Below are positions 40,914 through 48,429 of a DNA stretch of 64,000 nt, in pieces. The position numbers were made by a program, and so were the translations under genes. The stretch comes from JAOPZW01 sp963851295 (GTDB taxonomy: Bacteria; Actinomycetota; Thermoleophilia; Solirubrobacterales; Solirubrobacteraceae), in NCBI GenBank assembly GCA_963851295.1, contig CAWKOS010000010.1:62001-126000 (forward strand), read 5' to 3'. Under the pieces are notes generated by a model that worked only from the letters and a program-made list of their open reading frames with translations, was not told where the DNA came from and did no database searches. Positions within the stretch are counted from its first letter, which is position 1; the number at the start of each line of letters is the position of its first letter.

Positions 40914-40977
40914 GGCGCCTCTGCCGCCGGCGCGTTTGGCGCCGCGCAGCACCACAGGCGCCGGCGGCAGAGGCGCC
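40914..40977. terminator. 20-bp perfect inverted repeat between convergent genes
   Basis: Arm 40914-40933 (GGCGCCTCTGCCGCCGGCGC) and arm 40958-40977 are perfect inverted copies with a 24-nt loop. No U-tract follows on either strand. It sits between the ferredoxin gene (+) and the cyclase gene (-), the place for a bidirectional terminator or RNA-end stabiliser. Confidence 0.5.
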
Positions 40978-40998
40978 GGCGGCACGACGCCCCGCCGG

Positions 40999-41763
40999 CT
41001 AGCGCTTCGGCACGAAGGCGACCGGGCGCAGCGGCGAGCCGCTGCCGTTGGCGATCTTCAGCGGCAGGGCGGCGAAGTAGACCAGCGGCGGCAGGCTGCC
41101 CAGCGCCTCGAGGTTCTCGAGGATGTAGATGTCCTTCTGCAGGAACCACTCGAGGTGGCCGAAGGCGGCCGTCGGCTCGGCGTCGACCCAGCCCATGTCG
41201 CACGTCGGGTCGTCGGAGCCGACCGCACGCACGCCGAGGTCGTGCAGCTCGCGGCACAGGTCCTCGGTGAAGCCCGGCGCGTTGGAGCTCCACCACTGCT
41301 CGCCCGGGCCGCCCTCGCGCAGGTGGCGGTTCCAGCCGAAGTTGACGAGCACGACGTCGCCCTCGCGGATCCTGGCGTCGTTGGCGGCGGCGATGCCCAT
41401 GAGGTCGTCGAGGTCCAGGAGCTCGCCTGCCTGCCAGTCGCGGTCCGAGACGTCGATGACGACCCCACGGCCCCACAGCGCGTCGACCGCGACCGTGTCC
41501 ATCGTGGCCTCGGGGCGGTCGGCGACGACGTGCGCGGGGACGTCGACGTGCGGGCCGACGTGCTCGGGCAGCACGAGCGTCTGCAAGCGGTAGCTGTCGC
41601 GCTCGATGAGGCGGGCGTCGTCGATGATGTGGAACTCGGGGTGGGCGAAGAAGGGGGGCATCGCCGAGCGCAGCGTCGGCGAGAGGTCGACGGCCTCCAG
41701 GCCGTCGAGGGCGGCGACCAGCGCATCGACGGCGCCGACCTGCGAATCCAGCGACGAGGCCAC
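40999..41763 (-). CDS. cyclase family protein (kynurenine formamidase-like)
   Basis: A 254-residue metal hydrolase of the Cyclase family (PF04199). The metal motif, normally HxGTHxDxPxH, is EHVGPHVDVPAHV here; further ligands are in GDVVLVNFGWNRH and GSDDPTCDMGWVDAEPTAAFG. Members hydrolyse N-formylkynurenine or various cyclic amides and lactones. The GTG start at 41763 is preceded by GGAGGAGA. The substrate is open; no kynurenine genes are nearby. Confidence 0.84.
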   Translation of the reverse strand: MASSLDSQVGAVDALVAALDGLEAVDLSPTLRSAMPPFFAHPEFHIIDDARLIERDSYRLQTLVLPEHVGPHVDVPAHVVADRPEATMDTVAVDALWGRGVVIDVSDRDWQAGELLDLDDLMGIAAANDARIREGDVVLVNFGWNRHLREGGPGEQWWSSNAPGFTEDLCRELHDLGVRAVGSDDPTCDMGWVDAEPTAAFGHLEWFLQKDIYILENLEALGSLPPLVYFAALPLKIANGSGSPLRPVAFVPKR

Positions 41764-41855
41764 GTTCTCTCCTCCGGGGACGCTTGACCGAAGGCGCGCG
41801 GCTAGTGAGGCGCGGCGGGCGGCGCCACCGCGAATCCGCCGGTACGCGCGCGATC

Positions 41856-43271
41856 ATGGCGCGCATGGAGGCCACCACCAGCAGCACCGCTCCGCCCCGA
41901 GGCTCGTCCTTCGGCGCGAGGCTGGACCGCTACTTCGACATCACCGCCCGCGGCTCGTCGCTCCCGACCGAGGTGCGCGCCGGTGCGGCCACGTTCCTGA
42001 CAATGGCCTACATCCTCTTCGTCAACCCGCAGATCCTGGGGTCGGTCGCCGCGCCGGGCGGCGCCAAGCTCCCGTTCGACCAGGTCCTGACGGTGACGGC
42101 GCTGGTCGCCGCGGTGGCGACGCTCGCGATGGGCATCTACGGCCGCTACCCGTTCGCGCTGGCCGCGGGGCTGGGGATCAACGCCTTCGTCGCCTTCTCG
42201 CTCGTCGGCGCCGACCGGCTGAGCTGGCCGGAGGCGATGGGCGTCATCGTGGTCGAGGGCCTCGCCATCACCGTGCTCGTGCTCGTCGGCTTCCGCGAGG
42301 CGGTCATCAACGCCATCCCCCACGACCTCAAGCTCGCGATCGGGATCGGGATCGGGCTCTTCATCACGATCATCGGCCTCGTCGACGCGGGCATCGTCAT
42401 CAAGGGCCAGGGCACGGTGGTGACGATCGCGCCGAAGCTCAACACGTGGCCGATCGCGATCTTCGTCTTCGGCCTCTTCGCCACCTACGCGATGGTGGTC
42501 CGGCGCGTCCGGGGCGCGCTGCTCTTCGGGATCCTCGGCACCACGCTGATCGCGACGATCATCAACGAGGCCAAGGACAAGAAGGTCTTCCCCAACGGGT
42601 CGGCGACGTGGCCGGACAAGATCTTCGACGCGCCGAACTTCGGCCTCGTCGGGGAATTCAGCTTCCACTTCTTCTCGGTGCTCGGGTTCTGGAGCGCCTT
42701 CGCGGTCGTCATCTCGGTGCTCCTGTCGGACTTCTTCGACACCGCCGGCACCGTGCTCGGCCTCGGGCGCCGGGCCGGGCTCGTGACACCCGACGGCCGG
42801 CTGCCGGGCATGCGCCGCGTGCTGCTCGTCGACTCCCTCGCCGCGGCCGGAGGCGGCGCCGCGTCGGCCTCGTCGAACACGACGTTCATCGAGAGCTCGG
42901 CTGGGATTGGCGAGGGGGCGCGGACGGGCCTGGCGTCGGTGATCACCGGGCTGCTCTTCGCCTGCTGCCTGTTCATCTCACCGCTCGCCGGGATCATCCC
43001 GAGCGCGGCGACGGCGCCCGTGCTCGTGATCGTCGGGGCGATGATGTTCGAGCTCGTCCGCCATCTGGAGTGGACGGAGCCGGGGATCGCGCTACCGGTG
43101 CTGCTGACGATCGTGCTGATGCCGATGACCTACAGCATCACCAACGGCGTCGGCGCCGGCTTCGTCTCCTACTCGGTGCTGACGCTGCTGGGCGGGCGCC
43201 GCGTGCATCCGCTCATGCTCGTGATCAGCGCGATCTTCGTCTGGTACTTCGTGCACGGGGTGGTCGGCTAG
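41856..43271 (+). CDS. purine permease, AzgA/NCS2 type
   Basis: A 471-residue inner-membrane transporter with about 12-14 spans. The N-terminus RYFDITARGSSLPTEVRAG, then TFLTMAYILFVNPQIL, GLGINAFVAF, and SNTTFIESSAGIGEGARTG are hallmarks of the AzgA-like adenine/guanine/hypoxanthine:H+ symporters. Start 41856 gives TACGCG at 7 nt; ATG 41865 is an equally possible start. It stands alone, so the exact purine is unknown. Confidence 0.9.
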   Translation: MARMEATTSSTAPPRGSSFGARLDRYFDITARGSSLPTEVRAGAATFLTMAYILFVNPQILGSVAAPGGAKLPFDQVLTVTALVAAVATLAMGIYGRYPFALAAGLGINAFVAFSLVGADRLSWPEAMGVIVVEGLAITVLVLVGFREAVINAIPHDLKLAIGIGIGLFITIIGLVDAGIVIKGQGTVVTIAPKLNTWPIAIFVFGLFATYAMVVRRVRGALLFGILGTTLIATIINEAKDKKVFPNGSATWPDKIFDAPNFGLVGEFSFHFFSVLGFWSAFAVVISVLLSDFFDTAGTVLGLGRRAGLVTPDGRLPGMRRVLLVDSLAAAGGGAASASSNTTFIESSAGIGEGARTGLASVITGLLFACCLFISPLAGIIPSAATAPVLVIVGAMMFELVRHLEWTEPGIALPVLLTIVLMPMTYSITNGVGAGFVSYSVLTLLGGRRVHPLMLVISAIFVWYFVHGVVG

Positions 43272-43287
43272 CGCGGGCCGCTGGCGC

Positions 43288-43899
43288 CTAGCGCGGGCGC
43301 TCCATCTGGAAGAGCCGGTCGAGCACGGTGTAGTCCGCGGTGTACCCGCAGCGCGCGATCGGGCGCATGGCGGCCACGTCGAGGATCCCGTCGCCGGTGA
43401 TGAAGCGCTCATCGATGTGGACGCCCACGACCTGGCCGATGACCAGGTGGCGATCGGTGCGGTTGCCGTCGAGGTCGGTGAGGGTGAGCGTCTGGGTCAC
43501 CTTGCACTCCAATGCGCACGGGCTGGCGGCGACGCGCGGGGGCCCGACGAGGACCGAGGGCGCCGTCTCGAGCCCCGCGTGCTCGAACTCGTTGACGCCG
43601 CGCGGCAGCGACGCCGAGCTGGCGTTCATCGCCTCGCGCAGCTCCCAGGTGGGCATGTTCCACACGAACTCGCGCGTCTCGCCCGCGAAGCTCGCGGAGT
43701 CCTTCATGCCCTCGCTGGAGAAGGCGATCATCGGCGGCGCGCCCGAGATCGCGTTGAAGAAGCTGTAGGGCGCGAGGTTGACCGAGCCGTCGGCGGCGAG
43801 CGTCGAGACCCAGCCGATCGGGCGCGGCGCGATCGCGGCCTTGAAGGGGTCGTGGGGCAGCAGCGCGGTGTCGCGGAGGTGCGGCTCGTAGAAGATCAC
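43288..43899 (-). CDS. flavin reductase-like FMN-binding protein
   Basis: A 203-residue protein of the flavin reductase-like/DIM6-NTAB group: APRPIGWVSTLAADGSVNLAPYSFFNAISG is the FMN-binding signature, followed by FVWNMPTWELREAMNASS and a conserved LIGQVVGVHIDE. Different from the HpaC-like protein at 10190. It may donate reduced flavin or act as an oxidase. GTG 43899 is the most plausible start since the homologous region begins at IFYEPHLRD. Confidence 0.83.
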   Translation of the reverse strand: MIFYEPHLRDTALLPHDPFKAAIAPRPIGWVSTLAADGSVNLAPYSFFNAISGAPPMIAFSSEGMKDSASFAGETREFVWNMPTWELREAMNASSASLPRGVNEFEHAGLETAPSVLVGPPRVAASPCALECKVTQTLTLTDLDGNRTDRHLVIGQVVGVHIDERFITGDGILDVAAMRPIARCGYTADYTVLDRLFQMERPR

Positions 43900-44014
43900 G
43901 GCGGCGCAGGATGTCACGGGCGCCACGGCGAGGCGCGCCAAGCGGCCCGAGGCGCGGTGTGAGACCCGTGTGAAGGGCTGCACCGGCGCCCGCGCGTGCC
44001 GATCAAGAGTGGAC

Positions 44015-44737
44015 ATGGAGGTCTCGCCCCAGCTCTACCGCGCGCTGCTCGCCGTCCTGGGCGTGGCGGTGCTCGGCTTCCTGGCCCACAAGGTGACCGC
44101 GCCCAGCGCCACGACGGCGCGGGCCGCCGCCGGCGAGGTCGCCGGCGCGCGCTACCGCCTGGATGCGGCGAGCGCCCGCGCCACCGGCGCGCAGTACCTC
44201 ACCCCCGCCCTGCGGCGCCGGACCTTCCGCTTCGATCCCTCGGTGGCCCCGGCCGACCGCCAGGTGTTCCTCGACGCCGTCGCCTCGGCGCGGCCCGAGG
44301 CCCGCCGCCTGGTCGGCCTCGTCGACGGCCTCGTCGACGTGCGCATCGGGCCGACCGGCATCCCGTTCGCGATCGGGCTCACGGAAAGCGGGCCCTCCGG
44401 CTACACCGTGACGATCGACCTCGGGCAGGTCTCGCGACGGTTCGGGCCGCGGGGGATCGACCGCACGGTGCTCCACGAGCTCGGCCACGTCGTCGACATG
44501 GCGCTCGTCACCGACGACGTCATGGCCCGCATGGACGCGGAGATCCCGCGGGGCCTGGGCTGCGAGGCCGGCAAGCTCGGCGCCTGCGCCGTCCGCGAGG
44601 AGCGCTTCGCCGAGAGCTTCGCCAAGTGGGCCCTCGGCGACATCGGCGTCAGCCTCGACATCGGCTACAAGGTCCCGCCGCCCACGCCGCCGCTCGCCGT
44701 CTGGGGCGAGCCGCTGTCGCGCCTGTCCGCGGGTTGA
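44015..44737 (+). CDS. membrane-anchored putative zinc metalloprotease (HExxH)
   Basis: A 240-residue protein. Residues about 8-27 form an N-terminal membrane anchor (YRALLAVLGVAVLGFLAHKV); the rest is extracytoplasmic. HELGH at 154-158 (TVLHELGHVVDMAL) is the Zn site, and ERFAESFAKWALGD downstream offers a third ligand (Glu). It resembles the actinobacterial 'HEXXH' domain proteins without a named family. ATG 44015 was chosen over 43970 because it places the anchor at the terminus. Confidence 0.7.
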   Translation: MEVSPQLYRALLAVLGVAVLGFLAHKVTAPSATTARAAAGEVAGARYRLDAASARATGAQYLTPALRRRTFRFDPSVAPADRQVFLDAVASARPEARRLVGLVDGLVDVRIGPTGIPFAIGLTESGPSGYTVTIDLGQVSRRFGPRGIDRTVLHELGHVVDMALVTDDVMARMDAEIPRGLGCEAGKLGACAVREERFAESFAKWALGDIGVSLDIGYKVPPPTPPLAVWGEPLSRLSAG

Positions 44738-44747
44738 GTCGCGCCAT

Positions 44748-44768
44748 GTCCGACGTTCTCGGTCGGAC
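44748..44768. promoter_or_regulatory. 7+7 inverted repeat in front of the Cys-rich gene
   Basis: GTCCGAC (44748-44754) and GTCGGAC (44762-44768) form a perfect inverted repeat with a 7-nt loop, followed by TT. It can be the terminator of the metalloprotease gene or an operator over the -35 region of the next promoter, whose -10 is TAGGCT (44775-44780). Confidence 0.4.
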
Positions 44769-44789
44769 TTGCGTTAGGCTCCCCTAAGC

Positions 44790-44966
44790 GTGGCGAAGAG
44801 GATCAAGACGAAGAAGCGCTGCTGCAAGAGCCGGCCCCGCTGCAAGCGCTGCCCGGTCGTGTGCAAGCGCCTGGAGGCCGACGGCTACACCGAGCGCGTC
44901 GACAGGCGCACCTGGACGCTCGTCGTGATCCCGCCCAAGAAGGTCCTCAAGGCCGCACGGGCCTGA
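44790..44966 (+). CDS. 58-residue Cys-rich basic protein, unknown
   Basis: A short gene easily missed because of its size. GTG 44790 to TGA 44966 encodes 58 residues. The N-terminal half is MAKRIKTKKRCCKSRPRCKR followed by CPVVCKR: five Cys in 15 residues in a Lys/Arg-rich context, suited to binding metal or nucleic acid. The C-terminal half is TWTLVVIPPKKVLKAARA. TAGGCT lies 9 nt upstream. Codon usage (G/C at third positions) matches neighbours. Confidence 0.7.
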   Translation: MAKRIKTKKRCCKSRPRCKRCPVVCKRLEADGYTERVDRRTWTLVVIPPKKVLKAARA

Positions 44967-44986
44967 GGCCCGCTGCGCGCGAGCTC

Positions 44987-46036
44987 CTAGCCCACGTGCG
45001 GGCCCAGGAGCGCCAGGTCGGCCTCGCCCAGGCGGTCCGACGCCGTCTTGGCCTGGTGCCAGTGGGGATAGATCAGCGGCGGGGCGCTGACCTCGTCCAG
45101 GCGGGCGCGCTCGGCGCCTGACAGCGGCAGCTCGGCGGCGGCGAGGTTGTCGGCGAGCTGGTGGTCGGTACGGGCGCCCACGATGACCGAGGTCACCCCG
45201 GGCCGGCCGAGCGTGTACGCGAGCGCGACCCGCGCCGCGGAGACGCTGTGGCCCTCGGCGATGTCGACGAGCACGTCGACGATGTCGTGGAGCTGCTCGC
45301 GGTCGCGGACCGGCGGCTCGTCCCAGTCGGTGAGCTGGCGCCCGCTCTCCGGGCCGCCGTCGCGGCGGTACTTGCCCGAGAGCAGGCCGCCCGCCAGCGG
45401 GCTCCAGACGAGGATCCCCAGCCCCTGGTCGAGCGCGGCGGGCACGAGCTCGTACTCGGCCTCGCGCGCCTGCAGCGAGTAGTAGATCTGGTGGCTGACG
45501 AAGCGCTGCAGCCCGAGGCGATCAGAGGTCCCCAGCGCCTTGAGCAGCTGCCAGCCGGCGTAGTTCGAGCAGCCGACGTAGCGGATCTTGCCGGCGCGCA
45601 CGAGCGTGTCGAGGGTGTCGAGCGTCTCCTCCAGCGGCGTCTGCCCGTCCCACTCGTGGACCTGGTAGAGGTCGATGTGGTCCGTGCGCAGCCGGCGCAG
45701 GCTGGCCTCGCACGCCTCGATCAGGTGGTGGCGCGAGAGCCCGGCGTCGTTGGGCCCCTCCCCCATCGCCATCCGCGCCTTGGTCGCCAGCAGCACGCGG
45801 TCGCGGCGGCCCTCCAGGGCCTTGCCGATGAGCTCCTCGGACAGGCCGCCGGAGTACACGTCCGCGGTGTCGACGAGGTTGACGCCCGCGTCGACGGCCA
45901 TATCGATGTGGCGGCGCACGCCGTCGAGGTCGATCGACCCGACGTTGGCGAACGGCCCCACGCCGCCGAAGGTCATGGTCCCGAGCGTCATGGTCGAGAC
46001 GCGGAGTCCGGAGCGGCCGAGCTGGCGGTAGTCCAT
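44987..46036 (-). CDS. aldo/keto reductase
   Basis: A 349-residue TIM-barrel NADPH enzyme: DTADVYSGGLSEELIGKAL (Asp and Tyr), VLLATKARM (Lys), LYQVHEWD (His), then SNYAGWQLL and the cofactor segment ARVALAYTLGRPGVTSVIVGARTD. The full Asp-Tyr-Lys-His set is present. Probably an aldehyde/ketone reductase of the YajO/Tas kind; substrate unknown. ATG 46036 preferred, ATG 46045 possible. Confidence 0.88.
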   Translation of the reverse strand: MDYRQLGRSGLRVSTMTLGTMTFGGVGPFANVGSIDLDGVRRHIDMAVDAGVNLVDTADVYSGGLSEELIGKALEGRRDRVLLATKARMAMGEGPNDAGLSRHHLIEACEASLRRLRTDHIDLYQVHEWDGQTPLEETLDTLDTLVRAGKIRYVGCSNYAGWQLLKALGTSDRLGLQRFVSHQIYYSLQAREAEYELVPAALDQGLGILVWSPLAGGLLSGKYRRDGGPESGRQLTDWDEPPVRDREQLHDIVDVLVDIAEGHSVSAARVALAYTLGRPGVTSVIVGARTDHQLADNLAAAELPLSGAERARLDEVSAPPLIYPHWHQAKTASDRLGEADLALLGPHVG

Positions 46037-46072
46037 GCGGGGCATCCTGCCAAACCGTGCCAAGCTGCCCGG

Positions 46073-46510
46073 GTGACCAGGCTGTGGACCATCGGCTACG
46101 AGCGGCTGCTGCCCGAGGCGCTGGTGGCCGAGCTCGAGGCCGCGGGCGTGCGGCGCGTGATCGACGTGCGCTTCCGCCCGCAGTCGCGGCGCCCCGGGAT
46201 GTCCAAGACGCGCCTCGGCGACCTCCTCGCCGAGCACGGGATCGCCTACGAGCATCGCCGCGCGCTGGGCACGCCGCCCGACCTGCGCGTCCTCTTCCGC
46301 GCCGGGCGCCTGGCCGAGGCGACCGAGGCCTACCGCGAGCACGTCGAGGCGACGGCGGCCGACGACCTCGACGCGCTGGCCGACGAGCTGCCCAAGGCGC
46401 CGCCGACGGCGCTGCTGTGCCTGGAGGCCGATCCCGCGGGCTGTCACCGGCGGCTGGTCGCGGAGGCGCTCGTGCGCCGGCGGCGCGACCTGCGCATCAC
46501 CGACCTGTAG
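46073..46510 (+). CDS. DUF488 family protein
   Basis: A 145-residue protein with the two conserved DUF488 segments: LWTIGYERLLPEALVAELEA with DVRFRPQSRRPGMSK, and LLCLEADPAGCHRRLVAEAL near the end. The Cys-His pair in the last motif suggests a catalytic or metal role; the family function is unknown. GTG 46073 is 36 bp from the divergent aldo/keto reductase gene. The 3' end overlaps the convergent TetR gene by 14 bp. Confidence 0.85.
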   Translation: MTRLWTIGYERLLPEALVAELEAAGVRRVIDVRFRPQSRRPGMSKTRLGDLLAEHGIAYEHRRALGTPPDLRVLFRAGRLAEATEAYREHVEATAADDLDALADELPKAPPTALLCLEADPAGCHRRLVAEALVRRRRDLRITDL

Positions 46511-47060
46511 CGAACCCCGCCGCGAGGGCGGCCACGAGTCGGTCGAAGGAGACGTCGAGATCGACCGGGATGCCGAAGCCGCCGCCGGCCTCGAGCGCGA
46601 CGAAGCCATGGATCGCGCTGCGGAAGGCGCGGGCCGCGTGGATCGCGTCGTCGCCCTCGAGCTCCCAGCCGCGCAGGATCGCGAGCACGACCTCGACCGT
46701 CTCGGCCGCGGCGGCGCGGTGCTCGGGGTCGTCCGGGGCCGGGGCGGCCACGGTCGCGGCGTAGCGCCCGGGGTGCGCCTGGGCGTAGGCGCGATAGGCG
46801 CGCGCCCCGGCGGCGAGCGCCTCCGGCCCGGAGCGGCCGACCGCGGCCTCGCGCAGCGCGGCCGCCAGCTCGCGCACGCCGCGCAGCGCGATCGCGCGCA
46901 CGAGCGCGTCGCGGCCGTCGACGTGGTTGTACAGCGACGGCGCCCGGACGCCCAGGTCGGCCGCCACGCGTGCAAGCGTCACCACCTCGAGGCCGTCGGC
47001 GTCGGCGATCCGGGCGGCGGCGTCGACGACGCCATCGGGGTCGAGGCCCCGGCGCGGCAT
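46497..47060 (-). CDS. TetR-family repressor (WHG C-terminal type)
   Basis: A 187-residue regulator. Residues about 8-55 are the TetR helix-turn-helix (VVDAAARIADADGLEVVTLARVAADLGVRAPSLYNHVDGRD); the C-terminal domain carries the FRSAIHGFVALEAGGGFG segment of the TetR_C_33/WHG subgroup. It follows the MBL hydrolase gene by 4 bp on the same strand, so the two are one operon. The perfect palindrome upstream of that operon is its probable operator. Confidence 0.9.
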   Translation of the reverse strand: MPRRGLDPDGVVDAAARIADADGLEVVTLARVAADLGVRAPSLYNHVDGRDALVRAIALRGVRELAAALREAAVGRSGPEALAAGARAYRAYAQAHPGRYAATVAAPAPDDPEHRAAAAETVEVVLAILRGWELEGDDAIHAARAFRSAIHGFVALEAGGGFGIPVDLDVSFDRLVAALAAGFATGR

Positions 47061-47064
47061 CGCC

Positions 47065-47736
47065 TCAGGACGCCTTGGCGATGGCGGCGTCCATGGCGGC
47101 CAGCGGCGACTCGACCACCTGGCCGTGCCCCGGCGCCAGGCGCTCGGGCGCCAGCGCGCGCAGGGCCCGGGCGGACTCGAGCTCGGTCGGCTTGTCCCAC
47201 GTCCCCATGGTCGCCAGCGGGAACGGGAAGCTCGCCTTGGCGCTCGTGGCCACGCCGCCGATGGTCGTGTAGGCGTCGCCGCAGAGGAGGGTGCCGTCGC
47301 GGCGGTCGAGGAAGGCGACGTGCCCCGGGGTGTGGCCGGGCGCAGCGACGACCTCCAGCGAGCCGACCATGTCGCCCGGGGCCAGGGTGCGGGTCGGCGT
47401 GGTCTTGGCGCCCGGGTAGCTGCCGCGCGGCTTGCCCTGCGGCTCGCCCGGGTCCAGCGTCATGTCCTTGGCCATCAGCCGCGCGTCGCGCGCGGAGATC
47501 ATGACCTCGACGCCGGGGAGCGCCGCGACGAGGTCGTCGACGGAGCCGATGTGGTCGCCGTGGGCATGGGTGAGGGCGATGCGGACGATCGGCGCCCCGA
47601 GGTCCTCGGCGGCGGCGAGGATCGCCTTCGAGCTGCGCGGGAGCATGGTGTCGACGAGGGTCAGGCCGTCGTCCTCGCCGACGAGGTAGGCGTTGACGAA
47701 GTGCAGGCGGTTGATGCGGGTCAGGTTAGGAGCCAT
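47065..47736 (-). CDS. metallo-beta-lactamase-fold hydrolase
   Basis: A 223-residue MBL-fold protein with the dinuclear metal motif LTHAHGDHIGSVDDL, a third His in GHTPGHVAF, Asp in LLCGDAYTT and His in LAPGHGQVV. N-terminal NRLHFVNAYLVGEDDG is typical of GloB/lactonase-like members. ATG 47736 chosen over 47772 because TAGTTT lies exactly 7 nt upstream. It is repressed, in all likelihood, by the TetR protein encoded next in the operon. Confidence 0.88.
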   Translation of the reverse strand: MAPNLTRINRLHFVNAYLVGEDDGLTLVDTMLPRSSKAILAAAEDLGAPIVRIALTHAHGDHIGSVDDLVAALPGVEVMISARDARLMAKDMTLDPGEPQGKPRGSYPGAKTTPTRTLAPGDMVGSLEVVAAPGHTPGHVAFLDRRDGTLLCGDAYTTIGGVATSAKASFPFPLATMGTWDKPTELESARALRALAPERLAPGHGQVVESPLAAMDAAIAKAS

Positions 47737-47742
47737 AGCCCA

Positions 47743-47763
47743 CAAACTAACAGACGTAGTTTG
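47743..47763. promoter_or_regulatory. TetR-type operator overlapping the -10
   Basis: CAAACTA (47743-47749) and TAGTTTG (47757-47763) are perfect inverted copies with 7 nt between, a usual geometry for TetR-family sites. On the minus strand the first arm contains TAGTTT, the -10 of the MBL/TetR operon, 7 nt from its ATG. Binding would block initiation. Confidence 0.7.
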
Positions 47764-47796
47764 ATGACGCAAGACCCAGGGTCAACCTCCAGGGAC

Positions 47797-48429
47797 ATGA
47801 CGGTGGTCACCCTCTCAGCGGCCTACGGCACCGGCGGCAGCCAGGTGGGCCCGCGGCTGGCCGACCGGCTCGGCGTCCCCTTCCTCGATCGCGTTATCCC
47901 GACCACGGTCGCCGAGCGCCTCGCGGTCCCGCTCAATGAGGCGCTGGCGCACGACGAGTCCGTGCGCGGCGTCCTCGAGCGCCTGCTCATGCGCTTCGCG
48001 CCCGCTGCGCAGGCGTTCTCCGGCGCCGCCGCGCCGCCGCCCGAGCTCATCGACGAGCGCCCGTTCCTGCGCGCCACCGAGGAGGTCATCCGCGAGCACG
48101 CCGCCGGCGGCTCCGGCGTGATCCTGGGCCGCGCCGGGGCCATCGTCCTGCACGACGCGCGGCACGCCCTCCACGTCCGCCTCGACGCGCCGCACGAGCG
48201 GCGGATCGCCCAGGCGATGCGGATCGAGGGCGTCGATCGCCAGACCGCCGAGCGCCGCCTGCGCGAGACCGACGGCGCCCGCGAGGCCTACGTGCAGCAG
48301 CTCTACGGGGCCGACGCCCGCGATGCCGCGCACTACCACCTCGTCGTGGACTCCACGGCCTTTACCCTCGACGCGTGCGTGGAGCTCATCGCCCTCGCCG
48401 CGGCGGCCCGCGACGAGCAGGACGACTGA
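47797..48429 (+). CDS. cytidylate kinase-like protein
   Basis: A 210-residue P-loop protein of the Cytidylate_kin2 type: VVTLSAAYGTGGSQVGPRLADRLGVPFLDR (altered P-loop G-T-G-G-S), GGSGVILGRAGAIVLHD, VRLDAPHERRIAQAMRIEGVDRQTAERRL and HYHLVVDSTAFTLDACVEL. Related to CMP kinase, but the substrate of this subgroup is not established. ATG 47797 chosen by homology; ATG 47764, next to the operator, is an alternative. The stop overlaps the CTG that probably starts the next gene. Confidence 0.82.
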   Translation: MTVVTLSAAYGTGGSQVGPRLADRLGVPFLDRVIPTTVAERLAVPLNEALAHDESVRGVLERLLMRFAPAAQAFSGAAAPPPELIDERPFLRATEEVIREHAAGGSGVILGRAGAIVLHDARHALHVRLDAPHERRIAQAMRIEGVDRQTAERRLRETDGAREAYVQQLYGADARDAAHYHLVVDSTAFTLDACVELIALAAAARDEQDD

